A stretch of 25,850 nucleotides of DNA, from the NCBI GenBank assembly GCA_036394195.1, contig DASWFO010000040.1:1-25850 (forward strand), in the 5' to 3' direction. A program made the position numbers and the translations under genes. Below, one piece after another: positions 1-7,560 of this stretch (the stretch's first letter is position 1; each line of letters begins with the position of its first letter). The notes under the pieces are model-generated. The model was not told where the DNA came from and made no database searches. It saw only the letters and a program-made list of their open reading frames with translations. Origin of the DNA: DATJPD01 sp036394195. GTDB lineage: Bacteria; Pseudomonadota; Alphaproteobacteria; CACIAM-22H2.

Positions 1-1
1 C

Positions 2-466
2 CAGCCGATCTACGAGGAAGCCGCGCTCGCCGGCGGTGCCGTGGATTTCGTCGACAAGTCGCGGAGCTTTTCGATCATCCTGCAGCGCCTGAAGCTGGCG
101 CTCGCCGGCGCCAAGGGCGGGCCGGCCACGACCAGCGCCGCCGTCGAGACGTCGGGGATCACGTTCGACAACGACAGTGCGCGTGCGTATTGGCAGGGAC
201 AGCAGATCGATCTCACGCTCACGGAATTCAAAGTGGTCAAGCTGCTGGTGGCGAAGGCCGGCCGCGACGTCTCGTATCGCGAGATCTACGACCTGGTCCG
301 CGGCGAGGGCTTCCAGGCCGGTGCCGGCGAGGAAGGCTATCGCGCCAACGTGCGCGCGATCGTCAAGCGCATCCGTCAGAAATTCCGTGACGTCGATTCC
401 AACTTCGAGACGATCGAAAACTATCCTGGATTCGGCTACCGCTGGTCAGATGGCGGACGTGCCTGA
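2..466 (+). CDS. OmpR/PhoB-family response regulator, 5'-truncated by the window edge
   Basis: The reading frame is open from base 2, so this is the C-terminal 154 residues of a longer protein. The GTG at 41 is an internal codon, not the start. The first ~35 residues (ending in a GAVDFVDKS motif) look like the end of a CheY-type receiver, where the conserved Lys and the last helix lie. After an Ala/Gly-rich linker comes a winged-helix DNA-binding domain (about residues 55-150 of the visible part), with the LTLTEFKVVKLLV helix, the recognition-helix region RANVRAIVKRIRQKF and the terminal GFGYRW hairpin typical of OmpR/PhoB regulators. The phosphorylated Asp lies outside the window. The gene overlaps the following sensor kinase by 17 bases, so the two are almost certainly a co-translated two-component pair. 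The signal and target genes cannot be deduced. Confidence 0.9.
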   Translation, partial: QPIYEEAALAGGAVDFVDKSRSFSIILQRLKLALAGAKGGPATTSAAVETSGITFDNDSARAYWQGQQIDLTLTEFKVVKLLVAKAGRDVSYREIYDLVRGEGFQAGAGEEGYRANVRAIVKRIRQKFRDVDSNFETIENYPGFGYRWSDGGRA

Positions 467-1970
467 TTCAGCTGGCGCGAACGGTCGGCCCCCCACCCTC
501 GTCACGCTCCGCCGTTCGCTGGTCGTTCGGCTGTTCGTCCTGCTGCTGATCTTCCTCGCCGTTCCGATCATTCTGTACGAGCAGTTCCGCGCCGCCGACC
601 AGGAGCGGCAGGAGTTGCTGCTCTCGGCGATCCGCGAGAAGGGCGTCATCCTGACCCGGGTGCTGGAGCCGGTGCTGGCCAAGGCCGACGCCATTCCGCG
701 CGTCGGCCTGGGCGAGCTGCTCGCGCAGTACCAATCCGACAGCGTCAGCCTGAAGCTCCTGTTCCGGCCGACGACGCCGCCCAATGCCGGATTCTTCTAC
801 GTCGCGTCGGCGCCGCCGGTCGCTCCCGACGCGCTGGATATCGAGCGGCAGTATTTGGTGGATGCCGGCATTCTCGAGCGCATCGAGCGCAGCTGCGACG
901 GCAATCTGCCGCTCGCCATGCGCGTCGATCTGCCCGAGGGCCGCACCGAGCTGCTGACCTCGATCTCACCGGTCCAGACGCGCGGCGGCTGCTGGGTCCT
1001 GGTGATCTCGAGCCTGCTCGACGCGCTCGGCGACCGCTCGCTCGGCCTGCCGTACTGGCGATCGCCGGAGGTCCAGGTCGCGGCGGGCATCTACGTCGCC
1101 CTGGCGGCGTTCGTGCTGGTCCTTTATTTCGACCTCTGGCAGAGCCTGCTGCGGTTCGGCCGCATGGCGCGTGCGATCCGGCGCAATGCCGATGCCCCCC
1201 GGTTTGCCGAGCGCAACGACATCCCCGAGCTTCAGCCGGTGGCGACCGAGTTCGATCGCATGGTCGACACGCTCCGCGATTCGGCCGCCAGCATCCGCCG
1301 GGCGGCGGAGGATTCGGCGCATGCCTTCAAGACGCCGCTCGGCGTCATCCGCCAGGCCCTCGAGCCGCTGCGGCGCAAGGTGGCCGGGGACGAGCGCGGC
1401 TCCCAGTCGATTGAGGCGATCGGGCTGGCGCTCGAGCGGCTCGACGGGCTCGTGCAGACGACGCGGCGCCTCGACTACGCCGCCGCCGACCTGCTCGATC
1501 CGCCGCGCGACCGCGTCAACATAACAGCCTTGCTGCGCGGATTGCTGAACGGCTATCGCGCCGGCCTCGCCGCACCCGGCCCCCGCCTCACCGAAGCCAT
1601 CGAAGACGGCGTGGTCGTGATCGGCGGCGAGGAGCTGATCGAGACCGTCGCCGAGAACCTGATCGACAACGCATTGAGCTTCAGCCCGCCGGGACACGAC
1701 GTGCATGTGAGTCTCAGGCGGCGCCGCGACATCGCGGTGCTCGCGGTCGAGGATGACGGGCCGGGCGTGCCGGCGGATCGGCTCGACAAGATTTTCGAGC
1801 GCTACTATTCGGATCGGCGCACCGCTCCGACGCAGTCGCCGCATGGCGGCAATTTCGGCGTCGGATTGTGGATCGTCCGCCGCAACGTCGAGGCCATGGG
1901 CGGCCGCATCCACGCCTCGAACCGCCCGGTCGGCGGCTTCCGCATCGAAATCGAGTTCAGGTGCGCCTAA
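450..1970 (+). CDS. Membrane sensor histidine kinase, partner of the upstream regulator
   Basis: This is a 506-residue kinase. I chose the ATG at 450, inside the end of the regulator gene, because the open frame further upstream is only a shadow of that gene. A membrane segment at about residues 27-43 and a second at about 208-230 enclose a ~165-residue periplasmic sensor domain with no recognisable fold. A HAMP-like linker follows. The phospho-acceptor His is H291 in an AHAFKTPLG box, which resembles the PhoQ-type H-box (HSLKTPL) more than the common HELRTPL. The ATPase domain shows the N-box (N407 in ENLIDNA), the G1 box (DDGPG, D435/D436), the F-box region FERYYSD and the G2 box GVGLWIVRR. 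It should autophosphorylate H291 and pass phosphate to the regulator. The stimulus is unknown. Confidence 0.92.
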   Translation: MADVPDSAGANGRPPTLVTLRRSLVVRLFVLLLIFLAVPIILYEQFRAADQERQELLLSAIREKGVILTRVLEPVLAKADAIPRVGLGELLAQYQSDSVSLKLLFRPTTPPNAGFFYVASAPPVAPDALDIERQYLVDAGILERIERSCDGNLPLAMRVDLPEGRTELLTSISPVQTRGGCWVLVISSLLDALGDRSLGLPYWRSPEVQVAAGIYVALAAFVLVLYFDLWQSLLRFGRMARAIRRNADAPRFAERNDIPELQPVATEFDRMVDTLRDSAASIRRAAEDSAHAFKTPLGVIRQALEPLRRKVAGDERGSQSIEAIGLALERLDGLVQTTRRLDYAAADLLDPPRDRVNITALLRGLLNGYRAGLAAPGPRLTEAIEDGVVVIGGEELIETVAENLIDNALSFSPPGHDVHVSLRRRRDIAVLAVEDDGPGVPADRLDKIFERYYSDRRTAPTQSPHGGNFGVGLWIVRRNVEAMGGRIHASNRPVGGFRIEIEFRCA

Positions 1971-2206
1971 GCAGACTGTTTATGCTTCGTCATGCCCGCG
2001 CCAGATTCTTCGCGCCCGTCGGCGGCCTTGAAGGCCGCCAACGCAGCGCAGGTTGGGCATCCAGGAAAATTGAACCACGGAGATTGCGGAGCACACGGAG
2101 AGGGCCGAGGCTCTTTAGTCCTCCGTAATCTCCGTGCCCCCGTGGTGAATCTGGAGTCCCGCGTACGCGGGGATGACGCAGAAATAGACGCCGGCGCTCA
2201 GCTCGG
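1971..2206. repeat. Intergenic region with nested palindromic repeats between convergent genes
   Basis: No gene is seen in these 236 bases, but they are unusually rich in symmetry. Outer arms CGTCATGCCCGCG (1988-2000) and CGCGGGGATGACG (2166-2178) are inverted copies with 12 of 13 matches. CCCGCGTACGCGGG (2158-2171) is a perfect palindrome. The stretch 2021-2039 is a perfect 9-base-arm hairpin with a one-base centre. Inside, GGAGATTGCGGAG (2079-2091) pairs with CTCCGTAATCTCC (2121-2133) at 12 of 13 positions, flanked by CCACGG/CCGTGG. Sequences of the CGTCATNCCCGCG and CCACGGAG...CACGGAG types are common dispersed intergenic repeats in bacterial genomes, so this looks like a composite of two such families. 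It could also act as a two-way transcription stop between the kinase and the MotB-like gene, although no U-run follows the hairpins. Confidence 0.75.
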
Positions 2207-3355
2207 CTAGCGGCTTGTGACTTTCACTTCGATGCGCCGGTTGCGCCGCCAGCCGATCTCGTCGTCGCGCGGATCGATTGGCTGGAATTCACCGAAGCCC
2301 GCCGCCGCAAGGCGGCTGTCGGCGACGCCGCGCGAGGCAAGGTATTTCACCACCGAGATGGCGCGGGCCGTCGAGAGCTCCCAGTTCGACGGGAACTGCG
2401 GCGTCGAGATCGGGCGGCGGTCGGTGTGCCCGTCGACCTGCAGGACCCACGGCAGGTCCGCCGGCATATGCTGCGCGATCTCGCCGAGCGCGTCGGCCAG
2501 GCGGTCGAGCTGCGCCTGGCCCTCCGGCTGCAGCTCCGCCGAGCCGCTGGGGAACAAGACTTCCGACTGGAACACGAAACGGTCGCCGACCACGCGCACG
2601 TCCTGGCGCTCGCCGAGCACCTGACGCAGTCGGCCGAAGAACTCGGAGCGGAACCGTGACAGCTCCTCGACGCGGCCGGCGAGTGCTGAGTTCAGCCGCT
2701 TGCCCAGATCGGCGATCTGCACCTGGTCCGCCTTGGCTTTCGTCTCGCTGGCGCCCAGCGCCTCATTCAGTGCCGCGATCTGCTGCTGCAGGGTCGCGAT
2801 CTGACGGGTCAGGAGATCGGCGCGGGCTTGCGCGTCCTTCGACAGCTCGCGCTCCGACGCCAGTGCGCCGCCCTCATCGTTCAGCTTTTTCTCGAGTTCG
2901 GCCCTGAGGGCCGTCAGCGTCTCGATGTTTTTCCGCAACGCATCGAGCTCGCCCAGCTGCGCGTCGATCTTTTCCTTGTCGGCCTCGATCGTCTTGTAGG
3001 CGTCCTCGAGGTCGGCCGCGACCTTGTCGCCGCGCTGGTTGGCGGTGGCGCGCTCCTGCTCCAGGCGCTCGCGCGCCGTGATCGATGTCTGAAGCTCGTC
3101 GCTGAGGCCGCTGACGCGCTGCCGAAGGTCGGTCGTCGTGCGCCGCTCGAGCGCCAGCTGGTCGGCGAGATCGCCGAGCTGCGCCGACAGCTGTGCCAGC
3201 GCCTGGTCGCGCCCGGAGATCACGTCCTTCAGGTAGAACTGAAACAGCGTGAACACCATCAGCATGAAGACGACGACGAGGATCAGGGTCGCCAGAGCGT
3301 CGACGAAGCCGGGCCAGATATCGACCGTGCGTGCGGTGCGGCGGAAGCCGGCCAT
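2207..3355 (-). CDS. MotB/OmpA-type peptidoglycan-binding partner of a MotA/TolQ-like channel
   Basis: This 382-residue protein has the layout of a stator B-subunit. It has a short cytoplasmic start, then one membrane helix at about residues 18-42 with an acidic residue (D19 in the PGFVDALATL stretch) where MotB/TolR/ExbD proteins keep the proton-carrying Asp. A long, charged coiled coil follows at about 45-225. A C-terminal OmpA/MotB domain (about 245-382) contains VDGHTDRRPI, the NWELSTARAISVVKYL helix, GFGEFQPI and RRNRRIEV, which are the peptidoglycan-binding signature. The long coiled coil sets it apart from flagellar MotB and TolR. It lies 6 bases after the MotA/TolQ-like gene, so the pair should form one inner-membrane complex anchored to the cell wall. 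No flagellar genes are near. Similar pairs occur widely in alphaproteobacteria without an assigned role (family knowledge). The function is inferred only at the level of a proton-driven envelope motor. Confidence 0.85.
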   Translation of the reverse strand: MAGFRRTARTVDIWPGFVDALATLILVVVFMLMVFTLFQFYLKDVISGRDQALAQLSAQLGDLADQLALERRTTTDLRQRVSGLSDELQTSITARERLEQERATANQRGDKVAADLEDAYKTIEADKEKIDAQLGELDALRKNIETLTALRAELEKKLNDEGGALASERELSKDAQARADLLTRQIATLQQQIAALNEALGASETKAKADQVQIADLGKRLNSALAGRVEELSRFRSEFFGRLRQVLGERQDVRVVGDRFVFQSEVLFPSGSAELQPEGQAQLDRLADALGEIAQHMPADLPWVLQVDGHTDRRPISTPQFPSNWELSTARAISVVKYLASRGVADSRLAAAGFGEFQPIDPRDDEIGWRRNRRIEVKVTSR

Positions 3356-3361
3356 CGGGGC

Positions 3362-4528
3362 CTATTGCTTTGCTTCTTCGGCGAGCGCTGCGATCGTGCG
3401 GGCCAGGAGCCGGATCTCGTTGCGCAGCTCGTGGATCAGCTGCGAGCGGCCCGAGGCGCTGTCTTCCAGCAGGCGCGCCATGAGGACGTCGAGGTTGCGG
3501 ATATGCTCGCGCGTGGTTTCGTCGATGGCGCCGCCGGACGTCCCGCCGCCCTTGGCGATCGCGTCGCTGAGCCGGGTCAGCGCCGGCTTGAGCTCTATCT
3601 GCGCTTCGGCGAAACGGGCGAGCAGGGCCTGCTGGGCGCGCAGCTGATCGGTGAATTGTGTCAGCCGGTCGGCCAGCGTCGCCAAGGTCGCCGTCCCGGA
3701 GGCGCGACCGTCTTCCACCCGCGTCAACGTGCGCTGAAACGCTTCGAGATTGTCGGCCGTCTGCTCGAGCAGCGCCTGGATGTACGCCGGCACCGGTTGC
3801 TCGCCGTCGGAGATCGGGCCGCCGCTCGACAGCCGCGTGAGGCCGGACAGCCATTCCTCGAGCTCATTATAGAACCGGTTCTGGGCCTGGTTGGCCTGCA
3901 GGTCGAGAAAGCCTAGCACCAGCGAGCCGGCGAGGCCGAACAGCGAGGTGCCGAACGCCGTGCCCATGCCGGCCAGCGGCGCCTTCAAGCCGGTCTGCAG
4001 ATCGTTGAACAGCGTCTGGACGTCGGTCGAGGTCGACAGTCCCGAGATCACGCCGCTCACGGACGCAATGGTCTCAAGGAGACCCCAGAACGTGCCGAGC
4101 AGGCCGAGGAAGATTTCGAGACCGATCAGATAGCGCGACATGTCGCGCGACTCATCCAGTCGGGCGCCCAGGCCGTCGAGCAAGGTGCGCATCGACACCG
4201 GGGAAAGGGTGATCTTGCCCTCGCGCCGGCCGAGCATCGCAGCCATCGGCGCCAGCAGACGCGGCGGGGTCTGGATCGACAGGCCGGGCTGGTCGGTGCG
4301 GAAGCGCTCGATCCACGCCACTTCCGGGAACAGCCGGATGACCTGCCGGAAGTTGTAGGCGGTGCCGAGCAGCAGCACGCCCAGAATGACGCCGTTCAGC
4401 CCCGGGTTGGCGTAAAACGCGAACTGGAGCCGCGGCGCCAGCACCGCCGCCAATCCCCCGACGACGATCAGGAGGATCACCATCCGCAGCAGGTAGAGAT
4501 GAGGACGATTCATGACGCCGACGCGCAT
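3362..4528 (-). CDS. MotA/TolQ/ExbB-type proton-channel subunit
   Basis: This 388-residue inner-membrane protein has four likely membrane segments: about 14-33, 42-62, one in the YLIGLEIFLGLLGTFWGLLE stretch, and one in the GMGTAFGTSLFGLAGSLVLG stretch. The last two match the MotA/TolQ/ExbB channel domain, including the small-residue-rich GLLGTFWGL and AFGTSLFGL helices that line the proton path. A C-terminal ~170-residue, Arg/Glu-rich, mostly helical cytoplasmic tail ends the protein. It should form the pentameric A-subunit of a proton-driven complex with the MotB-like protein just downstream. The start is uncertain: the ATG at 4528 has GGAG almost touching it, and an in-frame ATG at 4513 is an alternative. 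The gene lies 55 bases after the secreted OmpA-domain gene and is probably in the same operon. Confidence 0.85.
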   Translation of the reverse strand: MRVGVMNRPHLYLLRMVILLIVVGGLAAVLAPRLQFAFYANPGLNGVILGVLLLGTAYNFRQVIRLFPEVAWIERFRTDQPGLSIQTPPRLLAPMAAMLGRREGKITLSPVSMRTLLDGLGARLDESRDMSRYLIGLEIFLGLLGTFWGLLETIASVSGVISGLSTSTDVQTLFNDLQTGLKAPLAGMGTAFGTSLFGLAGSLVLGFLDLQANQAQNRFYNELEEWLSGLTRLSSGGPISDGEQPVPAYIQALLEQTADNLEAFQRTLTRVEDGRASGTATLATLADRLTQFTDQLRAQQALLARFAEAQIELKPALTRLSDAIAKGGGTSGGAIDETTREHIRNLDVLMARLLEDSASGRSQLIHELRNEIRLLARTIAALAEEAKQ

Positions 4529-4583
4529 TCTCCGGACAGCGGGTAGCCCGCCCGATGCCAGCGCCCGGGCTTGAGCTTACGTT

Positions 4584-5939
4584 TTAGCGGCGGACCATCA
4601 CCACGTCGACTCGATCCGCGGGACCCTCGGGCGAGCGATTGCCGAGCGCGCGGACGTCCATCCGGGTGCTGCGGATGCCTTGATCGATCAGGTAGCTCCG
4701 CACCGCCAACGCTCGGCTGAGGCTGAGACGCCGGGCCTGGCTGCCGGCTTCATCGCCGCCCGTGGCATAGGCGACGATCTGCAGACGCGTGGAGTCGTCG
4801 CGCTTCAATTCGCCGACGGCGCGGTCGAGCGCTGCCTTGGCATCACCCGGCAGCTCGGCGGCGCCGGCGGCGAATGGGATCTGTCCGACGCGACCTTCGA
4901 CCGGCTGGCTCGGCGGGGGCAGCGAAGCGGTTTGCGGTGCTCGCGCTGCGGGAGCGGGAGCAGCTGCCGGCGGTGCGGCGGGCGCGGCACTGGCTGCGGG
5001 CGGTGGCTCGGCCGGCCGCGGGGCGGGCGCTGGCTCGACCGGCGCTGCCGGTGTGGGGGCCGGCGGCGGAGCCGCGGACAATGTCGGAGACGCGTTGCTC
5101 GGCGGCGGTGGTGGTGGTGGTGACGGCGGGGTCAGCTGTGCAGGGGGCGGCGCGGGAGGCGGGCTCGCCGGCGCCGGCGACGATTCGGATGGCGGTGGCG
5201 GCGGCGCCGACGCGACACCGCTCGGCGGCGTGCGCATGGCCGGCGGCGGCGGGGGCGGTGTGGTGATGGCCGGCGGCGGGGGCGATCCCGTGTCTGCCGT
5301 TGAGGGTGCGCGCGGCGGCGACGGTGGTCGATCGGTGAACACCGGCGGCGACGCCGGGGGCGTAAACGCCGGCGCCGAGCCCTTGGCCGCGGTATCAGCG
5401 GAGGACTTCGGCAGTGTGCGCGTCGGCCGCGGCGGGGTCGCCGGCGGGTTTGACGTGGTTCGAGTCTGGGCTCGTGCCGGCGCCTCGACCGCGGCAGGGG
5501 CTGGCGCCTCTGCGGGAGCGGGCGCTTCGGTCTGCGGCGCGGCGGCCGGCGCTTCCGTCTGGGCCAACGTGTCGGTCTGGACCTGTGCTTGCGCCGGTGC
5601 CTGCGATTGAGTCTGGGTGCGCGCGTGTCGCGTGGCCTGCGCTCGACTCGCGGTACGACCGTGTGTCTCGCTCCTCCGGGTGTCAGCCGTGGATTGGCGC
5701 GGCGGCGTCAGGGGCGCAGCTGGCGATCGCGATACCGTGCGTTGACGCGTTGACGGTTGACGCGTTGACGGCGGAGTGAGCGCGTTGCGGCGAGCGGGAG
5801 CGGGCGCGCCGCCGAGTTCGTCAAGCAGAGACCAATCGACTTCGACGCTCGGACGCGGATGATGAAGCTGCTCTTGGGCCGCAACGCCGCTTGCCCAGGC
5901 CGCAAAGGCCAGGCCGATTGCCCAAGTTACCCCCCGCAT
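4584..5939 (-). CDS. Secreted, proline-rich protein with C-terminal OmpA-like domain
   Basis: From the ATG at 5939 this is a 451-residue protein. That start puts a classical signal peptide (Met-Arg, then a hydrophobic TWAIGLAFAAWASG core, cleavage after GVAA) at the very N-terminus and has GGGG 9 bases upstream. The frame stays open to an ATG at 5996, with others at 5954 and 5948. After a short N-terminal part comes a ~300-residue low-complexity region, first Thr/Arg/Gln/Ala-rich, then Pro/Ala-rich with several runs of five to seven consecutive prolines. The last ~105 residues form an OmpA-like fold (IPFAAGAAELPGDAK, LQIVAYATGG, RLSLSRALAVRSYLIDQGI, VRALGN). The terminal motif departs from the usual NRRVE pattern, so peptidoglycan binding is plausible but not proven. 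The proline region would span the periplasm. It is probably the first gene of the operon with the MotA/MotB-like pair. Confidence 0.8.
   Translation of the reverse strand: MRGVTWAIGLAFAAWASGVAAQEQLHHPRPSVEVDWSLLDELGGAPAPARRNALTPPSTRQPSTRQRTVSRSPAAPLTPPRQSTADTRRSETHGRTASRAQATRHARTQTQSQAPAQAQVQTDTLAQTEAPAAAPQTEAPAPAEAPAPAAVEAPARAQTRTTSNPPATPPRPTRTLPKSSADTAAKGSAPAFTPPASPPVFTDRPPSPPRAPSTADTGSPPPPAITTPPPPPPAMRTPPSGVASAPPPPPSESSPAPASPPPAPPPAQLTPPSPPPPPPPSNASPTLSAAPPPAPTPAAPVEPAPAPRPAEPPPAASAAPAAPPAAAPAPAARAPQTASLPPPSQPVEGRVGQIPFAAGAAELPGDAKAALDRAVGELKRDDSTRLQIVAYATGGDEAGSQARRLSLSRALAVRSYLIDQGIRSTRMDVRALGNRSPEGPADRVDVVMVRR
5741..5770. repeat. Two perfect tandem copies of a 15-base unit
   Basis: GTTGACGCGTTGACG occurs twice in direct tandem (5741-5755 and 5756-5770). 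Each unit itself contains two GTTGACG copies. On the minus strand it encodes the repeated five-residue motif (STRQP/STRQR) in the low-complexity part of the secreted OmpA-domain protein. The unit length is a multiple of three, so copy-number changes would keep the frame. Confidence 0.9.
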
Positions 5940-6093
5940 CCGTGGCATCCCCATTCCGCGCGCTCGAATCGAACACCTCGAGCCCGAATTGCCCATTGAT
6001 TAAAAGACTAGCCTACCGGGGCGCATTGGAACAACTGATTTAGGCGCTATTATGGTCGGCCGTGGGGCCAAAAGTAGACGATAAGACCCGGCC

Positions 6094-6891
6094 TTAGGCG
6101 CCTTTCGCCTGGCGCAACAGCTTGCCCAGCGGGCTCTGCAAACGGTCGTTGGTGGCCATCACTTCACCGCTTTTCAGCACGTCGCGTCCGCCGCCGATTT
6201 CGCTGACATAGCCGCCGGCTTCGCGCACCAGCAACATGCCGGCTGCGATGTCCCACGGCGACAGCCCGATCTCAAAGAATCCGTCGAACCGGCCAGCCGC
6301 CACGTAGGCGAGATCGAGACTCGCCGCACCCATGCGGCGCACGCCTGCGGTTGCCGCCATCACGGCTCCGAGCAGCTTCAGATATTCGGGATGGTCGCCG
6401 CGTTCGCGAAATGGAATCCCGGTGCCGATCACGGCGTCCGCCAGATGCGGCCGCGCCGACGCGCGCAGCCGGCGGTCGTTGACGAACGCGCCGAACCCCT
6501 TTTCGGCATAGAACATCTCGTCGCGCATCGGGTCGTAAACGACGCCGGCGATGATCTCGGTTTCCCGCTCGAGCGCGATCGAGATGGCGAAATGCGGAAT
6601 TCCGTGCAGGAAGTTGGTCGTCCCATCCAACGGATCGACGATCCAGCGGTGACGGCCGTCGCCCGCCGTCGCACCGCCTTCCTCCATGAGGAATCCGTAG
6701 CCCGGCCGCGCCTTGCCGAGCTCGGCCTTCAAGGTCCGCTCGGCCTGCAGGTCGGCGGTCGACACGAAGTCGCCCGGCCCCTTGACCGACACCTGGAGGT
6801 TTTCGATCTCGCCGAAATCGTGGACGAGTCCGCGCGCCGCTTTGCGCGCAGCGCGTTCCATGACGTTGTAGAGGGCCGACCGCGCGGCCAT
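6094..6891 (-). CDS. suhB: Inositol-1-monophosphatase family protein (SuhB type)
   Basis: This 265-residue enzyme belongs to the Mg-dependent inositol monophosphatase/FIG superfamily, which hydrolyses inositol phosphates and related sugar or nucleotide phosphates. Metal-binding residues are visible: E70/E71 in MEEGG, the family signature WIVDPLDGTTNF with D86 and D89, and the second motif PWDIAAG with D214 followed by EAGG. I chose the ATG at 6891, not the longer frame to 6981, because GGAG lies 8 bases upstream and the extra residues would overlap efp with non-conserved sequence. It follows efp by 31 bases and is probably co-transcribed with it. SuhB in E. coli also acts in ribosomal-RNA antitermination, but whether this protein does so cannot be judged from sequence. 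Confidence 0.93.
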   Translation of the reverse strand: MAARSALYNVMERAARKAARGLVHDFGEIENLQVSVKGPGDFVSTADLQAERTLKAELGKARPGYGFLMEEGGATAGDGRHRWIVDPLDGTTNFLHGIPHFAISIALERETEIIAGVVYDPMRDEMFYAEKGFGAFVNDRRLRASARPHLADAVIGTGIPFRERGDHPEYLKLLGAVMAATAGVRRMGAASLDLAYVAAGRFDGFFEIGLSPWDIAAGMLLVREAGGYVSEIGGGRDVLKSGEVMATNDRLQSPLGKLLRQAKGA

Positions 6892-6922
6892 GCCGAGTCT
6901 CCGGGCCGAGGGCGAGGGGCGA

Positions 6923-7489
6923 TCAGCCCTTGGCGCGCTCGACGTAAGTACGCTCGCGGATGTTGACGACGATCTTCTCACCGGTGGCGATGAAGGGCGG
7001 CACCATCACGCGCGCCCCGTTGTCGAGCTTCGCCGGCTTGTACGAGGACGCCGCGGTCTGGCCCTTCATCACAGCGTCGGCCTCGACAACGGTGCCGACC
7101 GAGTTTTGCGGCAACTCGACGCCGACCACCTGGCCTTCGATGAACTGCGTGGACACGATCATGCCGTCGGTCAGGAAGTCCGCAGGATCGCCGATCATGT
7201 CGCGGTTCACGGTCACCTGCTCGTAGCTCTCCTGGTCCATGAACGTGTACTGGTCGCCGTCGGCGAACAGGAACTGCAGCTGCTTCTCGTCGACCCGCAG
7301 CTGCTCGACCGTCTCGTCGGAGCGGAACTTCATGTTCGATTTGTTGCCGCTCTTGACGTCGCGAATCTCGATCTGGTTGAAGGCGCCACCTTTGCCGGGG
7401 CTGACGATGTTGTGCTTGATGACGCGCCAGATGCGGCCGTCGACTTCGATGACGTTGCCCGCGCGGATGGCGCTGCCGTTGATCTTCAT
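6923..7489 (-). CDS. efp: Translation elongation factor P
   Basis: This 188-residue protein has the family's usual length and three-domain layout. EF-P enters the ribosomal E site and speeds peptide-bond formation at consecutive prolines. The exposed loop is SPGKGGAF, with K33 in the position that E. coli EF-P carries as the beta-lysylated Lys34. The KOW-like N-terminal domain (IRAGNVIEVDGRIWRV), the central OB-like domain and the C-terminal domain (ASSYKPAKLDNGARVMVPPFI, ending in GEKIVVNIRERTYVER) are all intact. The presence of Lys, and the epmA and epmB genes about 2-4 kb upstream on the same strand, predict the beta-lysine form and not the rhamnosyl-Arg form. There is no strong Shine-Dalgarno, and the ~70-base gap before it holds small hairpins. 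Confidence 0.97.
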   Translation of the reverse strand: MKINGSAIRAGNVIEVDGRIWRVIKHNIVSPGKGGAFNQIEIRDVKSGNKSNMKFRSDETVEQLRVDEKQLQFLFADGDQYTFMDQESYEQVTVNRDMIGDPADFLTDGMIVSTQFIEGQVVGVELPQNSVGTVVEADAVMKGQTAASSYKPAKLDNGARVMVPPFIATGEKIVVNIRERTYVERAKG

Positions 7490-7501
7490 GGGGCGGCCTG
7501 A

Positions 7502-7544
7502 CTTCTAAACATTGAGGATTAGAAGGCGCGGAACCTATCAGGTT
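7502..7544. promoter_or_regulatory. Small inverted repeats in the efp leader
   Basis: CTTCTAA (7502-7508) and TTAGAAG (7519-7525) form a 7-base stem, and AACCT (7532-7536) with AGGTT (7540-7544) form a second 5-base stem with a 3-base loop. Both lie between the thiE stop and the efp start. They may be part of the efp 5' leader or a weak end signal for thiE. No convincing promoter accompanies them: a TTGATG/TAGGTT pair 17 bases apart is the best and is poor. Confidence 0.3.
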
Positions 7545-7560
7545 GGCGGGGCGGCATCAA

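Noticed and set aside
2021..2039. Rho-independent terminator after the sensor kinase
   Set aside because: The hairpin is perfect but no U-run follows on either strand, so it is treated as part of the repeat region.
2207..4528. Zorya anti-phage system (ZorA/ZorB-like MotA and MotB/OmpA pair)
   Set aside because: The pair has the ZorAB domain types, but no ZorC, ZorD or ZorE gene (helicase/nuclease) is adjacent. The neighbours are an OmpA-domain protein and housekeeping genes, and the region shows no sign of a defence island.
4680..5610. Large Gly/Ala/Arg-rich open frames on the plus strand
   Set aside because: They are the complementary-strand shadows of the proline/alanine-rich coding region of the OmpA-domain gene. 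They have no ribosome site and no domain.
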